Source of the DNA: Spirochaetota bacterium
GTDB taxonomy: Bacteria; Spirochaetota; UBA4802; JAKQUI01
Direction of reading: 5' to 3'
Assembly (NCBI GenBank): GCA_029562645.1
Contig: JAKQUI010000003.1
Coordinates: 1-64,000, forward strand
Length of the DNA: 64,000 bases
Shown here: positions 18,453 through 26,574 of the stretch, in pieces
Layout of the letters: every line of letters starts with the position of its first letter
How positions within the stretch are numbered: the stretch's first letter is position 1
The notes under the pieces: model-generated
What the model saw: only the letters and a program-made list of their open reading frames with translations
The model's database searches: none
What the model was told of the DNA's origin: nothing
Program-made: the position numbers and the translations under genes

Positions 18453-18668
18453 ATGGATTTCATTAAGGACAAAATCCCGTCAATCGGCGCATTTCTCGCC
18501 ATCGCGGGCATCCTGTCGAGCGTGCTGAGTTTTATCGGCTACAACCTGCGTCTTCTGCTCTGGATCGACATGTGGGGACCGGTGGTCGGCTGGGTCATCC
18601 GTATCGCGCTCATCGTCGTGGGCGGCGCGCTCTTCTTCTTCGGGAAAAAGTTGGTCGCCAGCGAGTAG
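18453..18668 (+). CDS. Small two-helix inner-membrane protein
   Basis: This 71-residue protein has two membrane helices (about residues 10-30 and 45-65) separated by NLRLLLWIDMWGP, and ends GKKLVASE. The pattern of SFIGYNLRLL-WID-WG and GWVIRIALIVVGG resembles a widespread small hypothetical protein of proteobacteria; its role is unknown. Start 18453 was chosen because GGAGG ends five bases before it; an upstream ATG at 18441 overlaps that site. It is a single gene followed by a strong hairpin. Confidence 0.8.
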   Translation: MDFIKDKIPSIGAFLAIAGILSSVLSFIGYNLRLLLWIDMWGPVVGWVIRIALIVVGGALFFFGKKLVASE

Positions 18669-18692
18669 CGAACACGCGCATCACCTCGAATC

Positions 18693-18740
18693 GAAACGGC
18701 CGGAATCCCGCGCGCGGCATGGCGGGGCGCCGGCCGTTTC
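18693..18740. terminator. Nested hairpin between convergent genes, probable two-way terminator
   Basis: An 11-base-pair stem (18693-18703 with 18730-18740, GAAACGGCCGG against its complement) encloses a second small CCCGC/GCGGG stem. It lies between the ends of two convergent genes. The outer ends are A/T (GAAA and TTTC then ATTAT), giving a weak T-run on both strands. Confidence 0.6.
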
Positions 18741-18851
18741 ATTATCGCGCATACGGATATCGAGAGGCGCCAGGCGCATTCTCCGCGATCGCGCCGATCA
18801 TCCCGACGAGCACGGAATGCACGCCCGCAACCCGGCGACAGGCGGAGTCGA

Positions 18852-19319
18852 TCACGTTGCTTCGCGCGAACCGGTCGAGGCTCGCGATCGGACGTGCCAG
18901 CGCATGCCAAGGACGAAGAGGACCGCGCTTGCGGCCAGGGCGATGCCGCCCACAGCGATGAAGACGGCCATGGGCGCCCAGGTGCGCAGCGAGGTGTCGA
19001 TGACGGCATTCTGCGGATCATGCAGGCTGTAGCGGACGGGCAGCGTCTGGTTGATGGTAAAGCGCTCGATGTCGGTCGAGCGGAGCTTGCTGATGAAGGT
19101 GTGACGGGCGCCGTCTTCGGTAAAGAATTCGACGACCGGATAGCGCGCCGAAATGGCGCCCTCGCGGATCGTTTTCAGCTCGATCACCGTGCCGGTCGCG
19201 GGCCGCGATTTCTCACGCCAGAGCTGGTTGGCCACCGGCTCCGTAAACCCGTAGAAAAACAGCTGGATGGAAACGGCGAGGCAGACCATCCCGCCCATGA
19301 ACGAACACAATACCTTCAT
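18852..19319 (-). CDS. DUF3592 membrane protein
   Basis: This 155-residue protein has an N-terminal membrane helix (about 5-27), a beta-rich extracytoplasmic domain (ATGTVIEL, YPVVEFFTEDGARHTF, LPVRYSLHDPQNAVID) and a second helix near 115-138. This is the standard DUF3592 layout, with the V-Y-x-P-x-NP-like motif here as VRYSLHDPQNA. Its function is unknown. A good promoter and a GGAG site precede it. It is divergent from the tRNA operon. Confidence 0.8.
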   Translation of the reverse strand: MKVLCSFMGGMVCLAVSIQLFFYGFTEPVANQLWREKSRPATGTVIELKTIREGAISARYPVVEFFTEDGARHTFISKLRSTDIERFTINQTLPVRYSLHDPQNAVIDTSLRTWAPMAVFIAVGGIALAASAVLFVLGMRWHVRSRASTGSREAT

Positions 19320-19336
19320 AGCGATGCTCCGCTCGA

Positions 19337-19365
19337 ATTGGATCGCAACGCACGCAAGGTGTCAA
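19337..19365 (-). promoter_or_regulatory. Promoter for the DUF3592 gene
   Basis: On the minus strand TTGACA (19365-19360) is followed after exactly 17 bases by TCCAAT (19342-19337). The predicted start of transcription is only about ten bases from the start codon, so the leader would be very short. Confidence 0.5.
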
Positions 19366-19419
19366 TCCCAATTCCAACACCCCGCACTGCAGATGCGCGG
19401 CGGTGGCGAATAAAAAAAC

Positions 19420-19449
19420 TTGACACATTTTCGCACCGTTAACTATGGT
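19420..19449 (+). promoter_or_regulatory. Promoter of the tRNA-Lys/Leu/Gly cluster
   Basis: TTGACA at 19420-19425 is followed after 18 bases by TATGGT at 19444-19449. Transcription would begin a few bases before the tRNA-Lys at 19461. The region is A/T-rich compared with the surroundings. Confidence 0.65.
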
Positions 19450-19460
19450 TACATCTGCTT

Positions 19461-19533
<73 letters not shown>

Positions 19534-19595
19534 CATCGCCGCCCCGTAAATTTAGCTTGATTTTGGGGATGCCAAAAGGTAATTGACAAATTCAA

Positions 19596-19676
19596 GCGAG
19601 CGTGGCGGAATTGGTAGACGCGCCAGATTTAGGATCTGGTGTCTCCGACGTGGGGGTTCGAGTCCCTTCGCTCGCA
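19596..19676 (+). tRNA. tRNA-Leu (anticodon UAG)
   Basis: The acceptor stem GCGAGCG pairs with CGCTCGC. The anticodon stem CCAGA/TCTGG holds TTTAGGA with anticodon TAG. A short variable arm (TGTCTCCGACGT) is consistent with the class II form of leucine tRNAs. The tRNA-Gly follows after four bases. Confidence 0.95.
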
Positions 19677-19680
19677 ATAG

Positions 19681-19752
19681 GCGGGAATAACTCAGCGGTA
19701 GAGTGTCACCTTGCCAAGGTGAAGGTCGCGGGTTCAAATCCCGTTTCCCGCT
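19681..19752 (+). tRNA. tRNA-Gly (anticodon GCC)
   Basis: The acceptor stem GCGGGAA pairs with TTCCCGC. The anticodon stem TCACC/GGTGA holds TTGCCAA, anticodon GCC. The T-arm CGGG/CCCG holds TTCAAAT. It is the last gene of the three-tRNA unit and is followed by a terminator. Confidence 0.95.
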
Positions 19753-19758
19753 CATCAG

Positions 19759-19797
19759 AAAGGGTTGCCGAGGACACACATCGGCAACCCTTTCGTT
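19759..19797 (+). terminator. Terminator of the tRNA cluster
   Basis: A perfect 13-base-pair stem (19759-19771 with 19781-19793) around a 9-base loop follows the tRNA-Gly, with a short T-rich tail TTTCGTTT. It lies just before the pepA ribosome site, so it separates the tRNA unit from the aminopeptidase gene or reduces read-through. Confidence 0.85.
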
Positions 19798-19823
19798 TAT
19801 CTCCATCCCCGAGGACATGACCC

Positions 19824-21296
19824 ATGAAGCTATCGGTCCGTACGCACCCCGACGAGTTCGACGCACAGGACACCATCGTCCTCTTCCTGTCGGACGAATT
19901 CAATGCCGCCGCATCGCAGGAGATCCCGCCATCGCTTTCGGACCTGCGTACGCGCATCGATTTCGGCTTTTTCCGGGGACGCCCGGGCGATCTCATTTTC
20001 CTGCCCTTCAGCGAGCGGCCCGCCGTGATCCTGGCGGGGATCGGAAAGCGGAAGGATCTGAGCGCCGAGTCGCTCCGCAATGCCGCCGCCAAGGTGATCG
20101 CCAGCTGCGCGAAACACCGGATCGCCCGGGTCATGATGATCGCGCCCGCCGTCGATGCGCTCCCGCCGGCCGACGTTATCGCTGCGCTCGCGGAGGGCGC
20201 GTATCTATCGAACTACTCCTTTAAAAAATACAAGTCGAAGAAGGACAACGACTTCACGGTCGGCGAAGCGGTCTTCTTTCACAAAAACCCGAACGAGCTG
20301 CGCACGCGCCTGCGCGAAATCGAAATCGCCTGCGACAACACACTCCGCTGCCGCGACCTGGTGAACGAGACCAGCGACCGCTCCAACCCCGTCGAGATCG
20401 CGAAGCTCGCGAAGTCGCTCGCCAGGGGACGGCGCCTCTCGTGCCAGGTGCTCGGAAAAAAGGAGATCGAACGGCTCGGCATGGGGCTGCTCTTGGCCGT
20501 GAGCCGCGGGAGCTCGTATCCGCCGCAGCTGGTGGTATTCAAATACGCCGGCAACCCGCGCAGTAAAAAATGCATCGCCCTGGTGGGCAAGGGGATCACC
20601 TTCGACTCGGGGGGCTTAAACCTCAAGCCGTCGGGCCACATCGAGGACATGCGCACCGACATGGCCGGCGCGGCCGCCTGCCTCTACGCCGTGAAGAGCG
20701 CCGCGGAGCTGGGCATCAAGAAAAACGTCGTGGCCGTGGTGCCGCTGTGCGAGAACATGCTCTCCAGCAATTCCTTCCGTCCCGGCGACGTGTATCGCGC
20801 GTACAACGGCAAGACCGTTGAGATCGGGAACACCGACGCCGAGGGGCGCCTCATCCTGGCCGACGCGCTCGCCTACACGGAGGAGCGCTTCACGCCGTCG
20901 TATATCATCGACGCCGCCACGCTCACCGGGGCCTGCCTGGTGTGCTTCGGCGAGATCATCGCCGCGCTCTTGACCGGCGACGATGCGCTCGCGCAGGCGA
21001 TCGCGACCGCGGGCGATATCACGGGCGACCGCGTCTGGCGCCTGCCGCTGGACAAGGGCTACGACGACGACATCAAGTCCGACATCGCCGACATGAACAA
21101 TATCTCCTCGGGACGGCAGGCGGGGACCATCATCGGCGCCGTGTTCATGAAGAATTTCGTGAAGAGCGCGCCGTGGGCGCACCTGGACATCGCGGGGACC
21201 TCGTGGTACACCAAGGAGCGCGGCTATCGGCCCAAGTATGCGACCGGGTATGGCGTGCGCTTGTTCCTGGAGCTCGTCAAGCGCCTGGAGCCGTGA
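19824..21296 (+). CDS. pepA: Leucyl aminopeptidase, M17 family
   Basis: This 490-residue cytoplasmic metallo-aminopeptidase removes N-terminal residues in peptide turnover. The C-terminal catalytic domain has the two-metal motifs: GKGITFDSGGLNLKP with the catalytic Lys, DMAGAA, and the family signature NTDAEGRLILADAL. The N-terminal domain (about 1-160) is of the usual M17 type. Length is normal. Start 19824 has GAGGA ten bases upstream. It follows the tRNA terminator closely, so its own promoter is not clear and read-through is possible. In some bacteria PepA also binds DNA; this cannot be judged here. Confidence 0.95.
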   Translation: MKLSVRTHPDEFDAQDTIVLFLSDEFNAAASQEIPPSLSDLRTRIDFGFFRGRPGDLIFLPFSERPAVILAGIGKRKDLSAESLRNAAAKVIASCAKHRIARVMMIAPAVDALPPADVIAALAEGAYLSNYSFKKYKSKKDNDFTVGEAVFFHKNPNELRTRLREIEIACDNTLRCRDLVNETSDRSNPVEIAKLAKSLARGRRLSCQVLGKKEIERLGMGLLLAVSRGSSYPPQLVVFKYAGNPRSKKCIALVGKGITFDSGGLNLKPSGHIEDMRTDMAGAAACLYAVKSAAELGIKKNVVAVVPLCENMLSSNSFRPGDVYRAYNGKTVEIGNTDAEGRLILADALAYTEERFTPSYIIDAATLTGACLVCFGEIIAALLTGDDALAQAIATAGDITGDRVWRLPLDKGYDDDIKSDIADMNNISSGRQAGTIIGAVFMKNFVKSAPWAHLDIAGTSWYTKERGYRPKYATGYGVRLFLELVKRLEP

Positions 21297-21302
21297 GCGG
21301 GA

Positions 21303-21920
21303 TCAGGACAGCGCCTTGACGACCTTGTAGAACCCGATGAGCCCATACCGATTGTAGCGCTGGGGCAGCATCAGCTCGCGCACCGTCGAAAAACCGAAGG
21401 CATCGTACACGTGCCGGGCGTGCCGGTTGTTCACCTCGACCAGGAGCGACAATTTTCGATACCCCTGCTCCCCCGCCAGCTCCTCAGCCTTCCGCAGCAG
21501 CGCCGGCCCGACGCCCATTCCGCGATGCTCGGCGCGCACGGCCAGGTTTCCGATGTAATATTCGTCCGCATCGATCACCGCGAGGTATTTCCCCAGGCGT
21601 CCGTGCAGCAACATGCGCATGCTCCGGAAAAAGCCGGCCATCCGCACCAGCTCACGCCCATGGGCGCCCATGTTCCGTTCGAGCCGCGTCTTGTCCGATC
21701 CGGGCAGCGCAAGCAGCACCCCGCGGATCGCCCCGTCGTTTTCCTCGACCCAGATGTACTCACGCGAGAAGGCCGTGTCGGGCTTGTTGAAAAACATGGA
21801 AAGATAGCGGCACACGTCCGGCTCCGCCGATGCGAAGAAGTAGTCGAACACCGGAGGGCCCGACAGATACAGCAGGGCGCTGCACTGGCCGGCCTCGGAT
21901 GCATGCGGTCGTCTGATCAT
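21303..21920 (-). CDS. GNAT-family N-acetyltransferase
   Basis: This 205-residue GNAT enzyme transfers acetyl from acetyl-CoA to an amine on an unknown target. The acetyl-CoA loop VRAEHRGMGVGPALLRKAEE, the upstream strand YYIGNLAV and the late strand EVNNRHARHVYDAFGF are clear. The N-terminal 80 residues are extended. A GGAGGGG site lies six bases before ATG 21920. It is convergent with pepA (6 bases apart) and sits 66 bases downstream of rapA on the same strand. Confidence 0.88.
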   Translation of the reverse strand: MIRRPHASEAGQCSALLYLSGPPVFDYFFASAEPDVCRYLSMFFNKPDTAFSREYIWVEENDGAIRGVLLALPGSDKTRLERNMGAHGRELVRMAGFFRSMRMLLHGRLGKYLAVIDADEYYIGNLAVRAEHRGMGVGPALLRKAEELAGEQGYRKLSLLVEVNNRHARHVYDAFGFSTVRELMLPQRYNRYGLIGFYKVVKALS

Positions 21921-21986
21921 ATCGCCCCTCCACCCATATCCACTGTGACGCGTGCGAGGCGAGCATGCGGACGACGGAGGATCGCG

Positions 21987-24803
21987 TCAATCGCTTTCCA
22001 GGTCGCCCTTCAGTATGAGGCGCAGCGAATCGAGCCGTACGCGCGCGGAGCGGATGGCCTCCCGGAGCGCATCGATCTCCCGGCCGCACACGGCGATCTC
22101 ATCCTCCGTGATGTTTGTGTTGATGGCGCCGAGCGCTTTCATGCGCGCAAGGTCGTTGCCGAGCGTGATATCGAGGGACGACAGGCCCGCCGCGACGATG
22201 CCCGCAACGCCCTCCTCGGCGATCTGCACGCACCGGGCGATCATACGCGGCAACAGCACGTTCTTCACGTCGTCATCGTCCAGCACCTCCATGTCCGCAT
22301 AGTGCTCGACGTTCCGCTCGCAGAGGTCGACGGTAATAGCGTCCGTGCGGTCCCGATTCGCATTGTTGACCACGACGCGGATCGGCCGCGGCGGCAGGAA
22401 GCGGTCCACGTGCAGCCGACGCGGCGCGACGCACTCCACGACGAACACGGCCTCAAGCAGAAGCTCCGGTGTGGACGGATCATGCCATGCCCCGAGCGCG
22501 CAATTTCCCCGCTCGCGCCCCAGGACGATGTCCAGGACGCCGGTGACCATCGGATGGTCCCAGGTGAGAAACTCCAGGTCCTCGTTTCGAAGGGCGGACT
22601 CGCGCGAGAACGTCACCCGCAGATCGTCCCGCCCGATGACCGGGAGCGGAAACTCGTCGGTGGTCATGAGGTCCAGGCGCAACCGATGGGTGCGGTCCGA
22701 CAGCGGCTCGGCGACGATGTTGAAATGCTCGAAGATGTCCAGCATGAACGCCTCCAGCTCGCCGTCGCGCTCGATATCCCGGATCTCGCCGAGCAGCCGC
22801 TCCGCGGCCGCGGGATCGAACGAGTTGAGCTCGAGCAGCCGGTCCCGTCCGTTCCTGAGGCGCTCGGCGATCTCGGCGCAAAACGCGCGGGTCTCCGGGA
22901 CGAGCGCCGCGAGGGCGCCATGGTCCCTGCGTTGCGCGACACTCACAATCGCCTCCCCGAAGCGCTGATAGAGCTCGTAGGCCCCGGGGACGATCGTGGC
23001 GAAGGCGTCCGCGCCCTCATGGTACCAGCGCGCGAGGACCTCGTACTCGCTTCCAATCACGAACGGGACATGGATGTCGATGGCCGCCCCCTGGCCGATT
23101 CGGTCGAGCCGTCCGATCCGCTGCTCGAGCAGCTCCGGGTCCGTCGGCAGGTCGAACAGAATGAGATCGTGCGCGAACTGGAAGTTGCGCCCCTCGCTGC
23201 CGATCTCGGAGGATATCAGCAACCGCGCGCCGCGGGCCATCGCGAACCACGCCGCGTTCTGGTCCCGCACAAGGAGCGGAAGGTCCTCGTGGAACAGGGC
23301 GATATCGGCATGCCCCCGACGCTGTAAGAATTTCTCGATCGCGACGGCCTTTTCCCTGGTGCGGCACAACAGCAGCGCCTTGCGATCGGGGTGTTCCTTG
23401 AGAAAGTCGCCGAGCCACGCGCATCGCGGATCGGCGGAAAAATCGTGGTCGATTGCAATCGCCCCGTCGGCGATGTCCGCCGCGAACTCGTCGGTCATGT
23501 TTTTTTGCACCGCCTCGGTTCCCGCGAGCGGGACCAGGCGCACCCTCCGTTCGGGAAAGCCGGTCATCCCCTCCCGCGTATTGCGGAAAATGGCGCGCCC
23601 GGTCCCATAGCGGTCCACCAGGTCGCCGATGAACCGCTGGCGCGCAGCATCGTCCGCAGCGGCGACGCCCGCACGCAGCTCCGCGGAGATTCGCGCGGCG
23701 CCGGGGCCCAGCACCGAAAGCGCCTCGTCGTCCGGCACCTCGCCGTGCATCACCATGTTGGCGATGCGGGATATCGCGTAGTAGCGCTCCTCCTCGCGGT
23801 CGAACCGTTCGTAATCGTGGTAGCGCGCGGGGTCCAGCAATCGCATGCGGGCGAAGTGGCTGCGGCGGCCGAACTGCTCCGGCGTCGCCGTCAGGAGGAT
23901 GAGTCCCGGCGACGCCGCGCCGAGCGAATCGACCAGCGAATACTCCGGACCGCCCTCGACGAGATGATGCGCCTCGTCAACGACAACGACGTCCCAGCCG
24001 GCCTCCGCGCACATCGCGCGCGCCGTTGCATCGGCCGCAACAAACTCGACGGCGGCGATGAACCGCTGGTCCTCGTGGAACGGATTGCGCCGCCTGTCCG
24101 AGGCGCGGACCGATTTCTGATAGTCGCGATTGTAGATTTTAAACACGAGGTTAAAACGGCGCAAAAGCTCCGCGAACCACTGGTGGACCAGCGACTGGGG
24201 CACCAGAATGAGCACACGGTCGATCCGCCGGCACAGGAGCAGGCGCTGGAGGACCAGACAGGCCTCGATGGTTTTCCCCAGCCCGATTTCGTCCGAGAGC
24301 AGCACCCGGGGAACAGCGCGCTCGGCGACCGCGTGGGTCACATAAAGCTGGTGCGGGATCAGGCTGATCCGCCCGCCCAGGAAGCCCCGGACCGGCGACT
24401 GGACAATGCGCCGTTGCAGCGAGAGGGCGCGGTACCGGATACGGAAGTCCCGGTCGTGGTCGAACAGCTTGCCGAAAAGGCGTATTCGCGGCGTGGTGAA
24501 GCTGATGGCGTCGTCCAGATCGGATTCGGCGCAATCGATCGCGTCCCCATGATAGACGCGCAAGCCCGCCTCCTCGGAGACGGCCTTGACCTCGAAGGGT
24601 GCGCCCCCGCGGGGCCGCACGGTATCGCCCGCCATGAACGCGGCCCGCCGCAGCGGCGCCGTGGCGACCGCATAGACGCGGGTGCAGTCGCTCGCGGCGA
24701 AGTGCATCTCCACCGTTCGCGCGCGCACGGCGCGGACGGTCCCGAGTCCCAACTCGAGCTCCATCTCGCTGATCCAGCGCTGTCCGACTTTAAACGCCCC
24801 CAA
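21987..24803 (-). CDS. rapA: RapA/HepA, RNA polymerase-associated SNF2-family ATPase
   Basis: This 938-residue Swi2/Snf2 ATPase binds RNA polymerase and helps recycle it after transcription. The N-terminus KVGQRWISEMELELGLGTV matches the E. coli Tudor-like domain that contacts polymerase. The ATPase follows with SLIPHQL, DEIGLGKT (Walker A), VVVDEAHHLV (Walker B), LLTATPEQ, SSEIGSEGRNFQFA and QRIGRLDRIGQ. E. coli RapA has 968 residues. The start must be TTG at 24803: GGGAG lies seven bases upstream, no in-frame ATG exists nearby, and it aligns with the E. coli N-terminus. It stands apart from the phosphatase gene upstream (256 empty bases). RapA outside gammaproteobacteria is unusual and suggests transfer or deep retention. 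Confidence 0.94.
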   Translation of the reverse strand: MGAFKVGQRWISEMELELGLGTVRAVRARTVEMHFAASDCTRVYAVATAPLRRAAFMAGDTVRPRGGAPFEVKAVSEEAGLRVYHGDAIDCAESDLDDAISFTTPRIRLFGKLFDHDRDFRIRYRALSLQRRIVQSPVRGFLGGRISLIPHQLYVTHAVAERAVPRVLLSDEIGLGKTIEACLVLQRLLLCRRIDRVLILVPQSLVHQWFAELLRRFNLVFKIYNRDYQKSVRASDRRRNPFHEDQRFIAAVEFVAADATARAMCAEAGWDVVVVDEAHHLVEGGPEYSLVDSLGAASPGLILLTATPEQFGRRSHFARMRLLDPARYHDYERFDREEERYYAISRIANMVMHGEVPDDEALSVLGPGAARISAELRAGVAAADDAARQRFIGDLVDRYGTGRAIFRNTREGMTGFPERRVRLVPLAGTEAVQKNMTDEFAADIADGAIAIDHDFSADPRCAWLGDFLKEHPDRKALLLCRTREKAVAIEKFLQRRGHADIALFHEDLPLLVRDQNAAWFAMARGARLLISSEIGSEGRNFQFAHDLILFDLPTDPELLEQRIGRLDRIGQGAAIDIHVPFVIGSEYEVLARWYHEGADAFATIVPGAYELYQRFGEAIVSVAQRRDHGALAALVPETRAFCAEIAERLRNGRDRLLELNSFDPAAAERLLGEIRDIERDGELEAFMLDIFEHFNIVAEPLSDRTHRLRLDLMTTDEFPLPVIGRDDLRVTFSRESALRNEDLEFLTWDHPMVTGVLDIVLGRERGNCALGAWHDPSTPELLLEAVFVVECVAPRRLHVDRFLPPRPIRVVVNNANRDRTDAITVDLCERNVEHYADMEVLDDDDVKNVLLPRMIARCVQIAEEGVAGIVAAGLSSLDITLGNDLARMKALGAINTNITEDEIAVCGREIDALREAIRSARVRLDSLRLILKGDLESD

Positions 24804-25059
24804 CGGCTTGCTCCCGCATGCTCGGAATCATCCGCACATGTCCAACAGGACACCACGACATGGCGGATGGTCACCGGTAGACTGTGGCGCGCAATCCGTC
24901 AAGGGGTTCACGAGATGGGGCAACGATTCGGCTGCGAGGTGCAACCGGCCGTGAACGACATCCGGGCATGCGCTCCGGCGCACGCGTTTGCGCGCAGGAG
25001 CGACGCATGCCTCCGGGGACATCGGCCGGATCATCCGATACGCGATAGTAGGATAAGGC

Positions 25060-26025
25060 CTATTTCGGCAGCTCTACGCCAATCATGGTGATGTCGTCGC
25101 TGAGTTCCTGGCCGCCGATGAATCCCATCAGATCGTCCACGACGGCCTCGACCATGTCACGGACATCCCGGTGCGTGCAACGCTCGAGAAACGACCGGAG
25201 CCGCTCCTCGCCGTATTCGTCCTTCACCGCATTGAACTCCTCGTATATGCCGTCTGAATACAGCATCAGCTTGCCGCCGTCCGGCACCGCCATCACGTCC
25301 TCGCGATACCGATATCCCTCCCGGAATCCCACCAGGACCCCCTTGTGCGACAGGGGAACGAACTCGCCCGAGGGCCGAATCAGGTACTGCACCGGATGAC
25401 CGGCGCTCGAATAGCGCATCGTCTTCTCGCGCACATCGACATCGACGATGATGCAGGTGAAGAACATCCCGAGACCGCTGTAGACGCGGGTGAACATGTC
25501 GTTGAGCGTCACCAGGAGCTCCGCGGGACTTGCAATGACGTTCTTGAGCATCTCGTATTCGCTCTTGATGATCATGGTGATGAGCGCCGTCTGAACGCCA
25601 TGACCGGTCGCATCGGCGAGGAATATCCGCACGCACCCGGGCCTGATCTCGGCGATATCGTAGATATCGCCGCCCACCTGCATCATGGGAATAAAGGAGA
25701 CATGAAAGTCCATGCCGCCGATGGTCCCGGAGTTGTCGGGAAGGATCTTGTGCTGGATCTTGCTCGCCAGCTCGAGGTCCATCCGTATGATCGCGTTGAG
25801 CTTCTCGATCCGGTTCGCCTTCTCGATGATATTCGAGTTGAGCAAGGAATAGAGCGTATCGGAGCTCTCCTTGAGTTTAACGTGGAACCGCGCATTCTCC
25901 TCCTCGCTGCATTCCTCCAGCCCGCCGAAATACAGGAAATCGATGAGGCCCTTCATGTTGGTGAGCGCCTCGCGCAGGATGTAATCCGCGTCCCGGGAAT
26001 AGTACTCTATGCTGTCAGGTGCCAT
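25060..26025 (-). CDS. SpoIIE-type PP2C protein phosphatase
   Basis: This 321-residue soluble Ser/Thr phosphatase of the SpoIIE/RsbU class ends the signalling island. The N-terminal 90 residues are helical with a coiled coil (SDTLYSLLNSNIIEKANRIE), probably for dimerising or contacting a regulator. The PP2C domain (about 95-319) keeps all metal motifs: GGDIYDI, LADATGHG, YSSAGHPVQ, LYSDGIYEEF and ELSDDITMI. Family members dephosphorylate anti-anti-sigma proteins in partner-switch systems, but no such protein is in the window. A GGAGGG site precedes ATG 26025. It lies 68 bases after the stand-alone receiver gene, which could control it by direct contact (inference). Confidence 0.9.
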   Translation of the reverse strand: MAPDSIEYYSRDADYILREALTNMKGLIDFLYFGGLEECSEEENARFHVKLKESSDTLYSLLNSNIIEKANRIEKLNAIIRMDLELASKIQHKILPDNSGTIGGMDFHVSFIPMMQVGGDIYDIAEIRPGCVRIFLADATGHGVQTALITMIIKSEYEMLKNVIASPAELLVTLNDMFTRVYSGLGMFFTCIIVDVDVREKTMRYSSAGHPVQYLIRPSGEFVPLSHKGVLVGFREGYRYREDVMAVPDGGKLMLYSDGIYEEFNAVKDEYGEERLRSFLERCTHRDVRDMVEAVVDDLMGFIGGQELSDDITMIGVELPK

Positions 26026-26093
26026 ACGCTCCCTCCATCTCTACTGCGTCCCTCCGCATTGGGTGCAACACGCGCTCTGTTTCTCCGAGACGG

Positions 26094-26531
26094 TTACTCG
26101 ATACCCATTCGGACCTTGGTCTTCTTGGGTATTTCGATGTTCAACAGGCCCGATATTTTTCGAATGAGCTCGATCTGATCGAAGGGCTTGGTGATGTAAT
26201 CGTTGCAGCCCGCATTGAGGCACTTGTCCCGATCGCCCTCGTCGCCGTCGTGGGCCTCCATCGCCTGCGAGGTGAGCGCCCAGATGGGCGTGTTGTTGAC
26301 CACCTCATCGGAACGGATGGTGCGCGTCGCGTCGAGCCCGGCATAGTCCGTTTCCATTTTAATGTCCATGATAATGAGATCCGGCTTGTCCGCGCGCGCC
26401 TTCGCCACCGCGTCCTCGCCCGAGACCGCTTCGACGATCTCGATCCCGGAGTTGACCCCGAACAGCTTGAAAAAATTCTTCAATACATACCGATTCTCTT
26501 CCTTGTCGTCCACAATGAGCACTTTAGGCAT
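26094..26531 (-). CDS. Stand-alone receiver (single-domain response regulator)
   Basis: This 145-residue CheY/DivK-like receiver has no output domain. The acidic pocket is Asp 8-9, the phospho-Asp is 56 (LIIMDIKM), the switch Thr is 87 (ALTSQAM) and the invariant Lys is 115 (DYITKPFD). Two loops are longer than usual: METDYAGLDATR after the phospho-site and MEAHDGDEGDRDKCLNAG after the Thr, similar to DivK/RcpA-type proteins. Start 26531 has GGAGGG eight bases upstream. It lies between five receiver-less histidine kinases and a PP2C phosphatase, so it is the natural phosphate acceptor of the island (inference). Confidence 0.9.
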   Translation of the reverse strand: MPKVLIVDDKEENRYVLKNFFKLFGVNSGIEIVEAVSGEDAVAKARADKPDLIIMDIKMETDYAGLDATRTIRSDEVVNNTPIWALTSQAMEAHDGDEGDRDKCLNAGCNDYITKPFDQIELIRKISGLLNIEIPKKTKVRMGIE

Positions 26532-26574
26532 TCTATCCCTCCATTCAGTAAGCGCGGAAACCGCACCTTCGCTA

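Noticed and set aside
19583-19588. TTGACA just upstream of tRNA-Leu
   Set aside because: Only seven bases from the tRNA start, so there is no room for a -10; the promoter before tRNA-Lys serves the cluster.
24804-25059. Short minus-strand frame between rapA and the phosphatase gene
   Set aside because: No ribosome site, no clear hydrophobic or motif pattern, biased codons; treated as intergenic.
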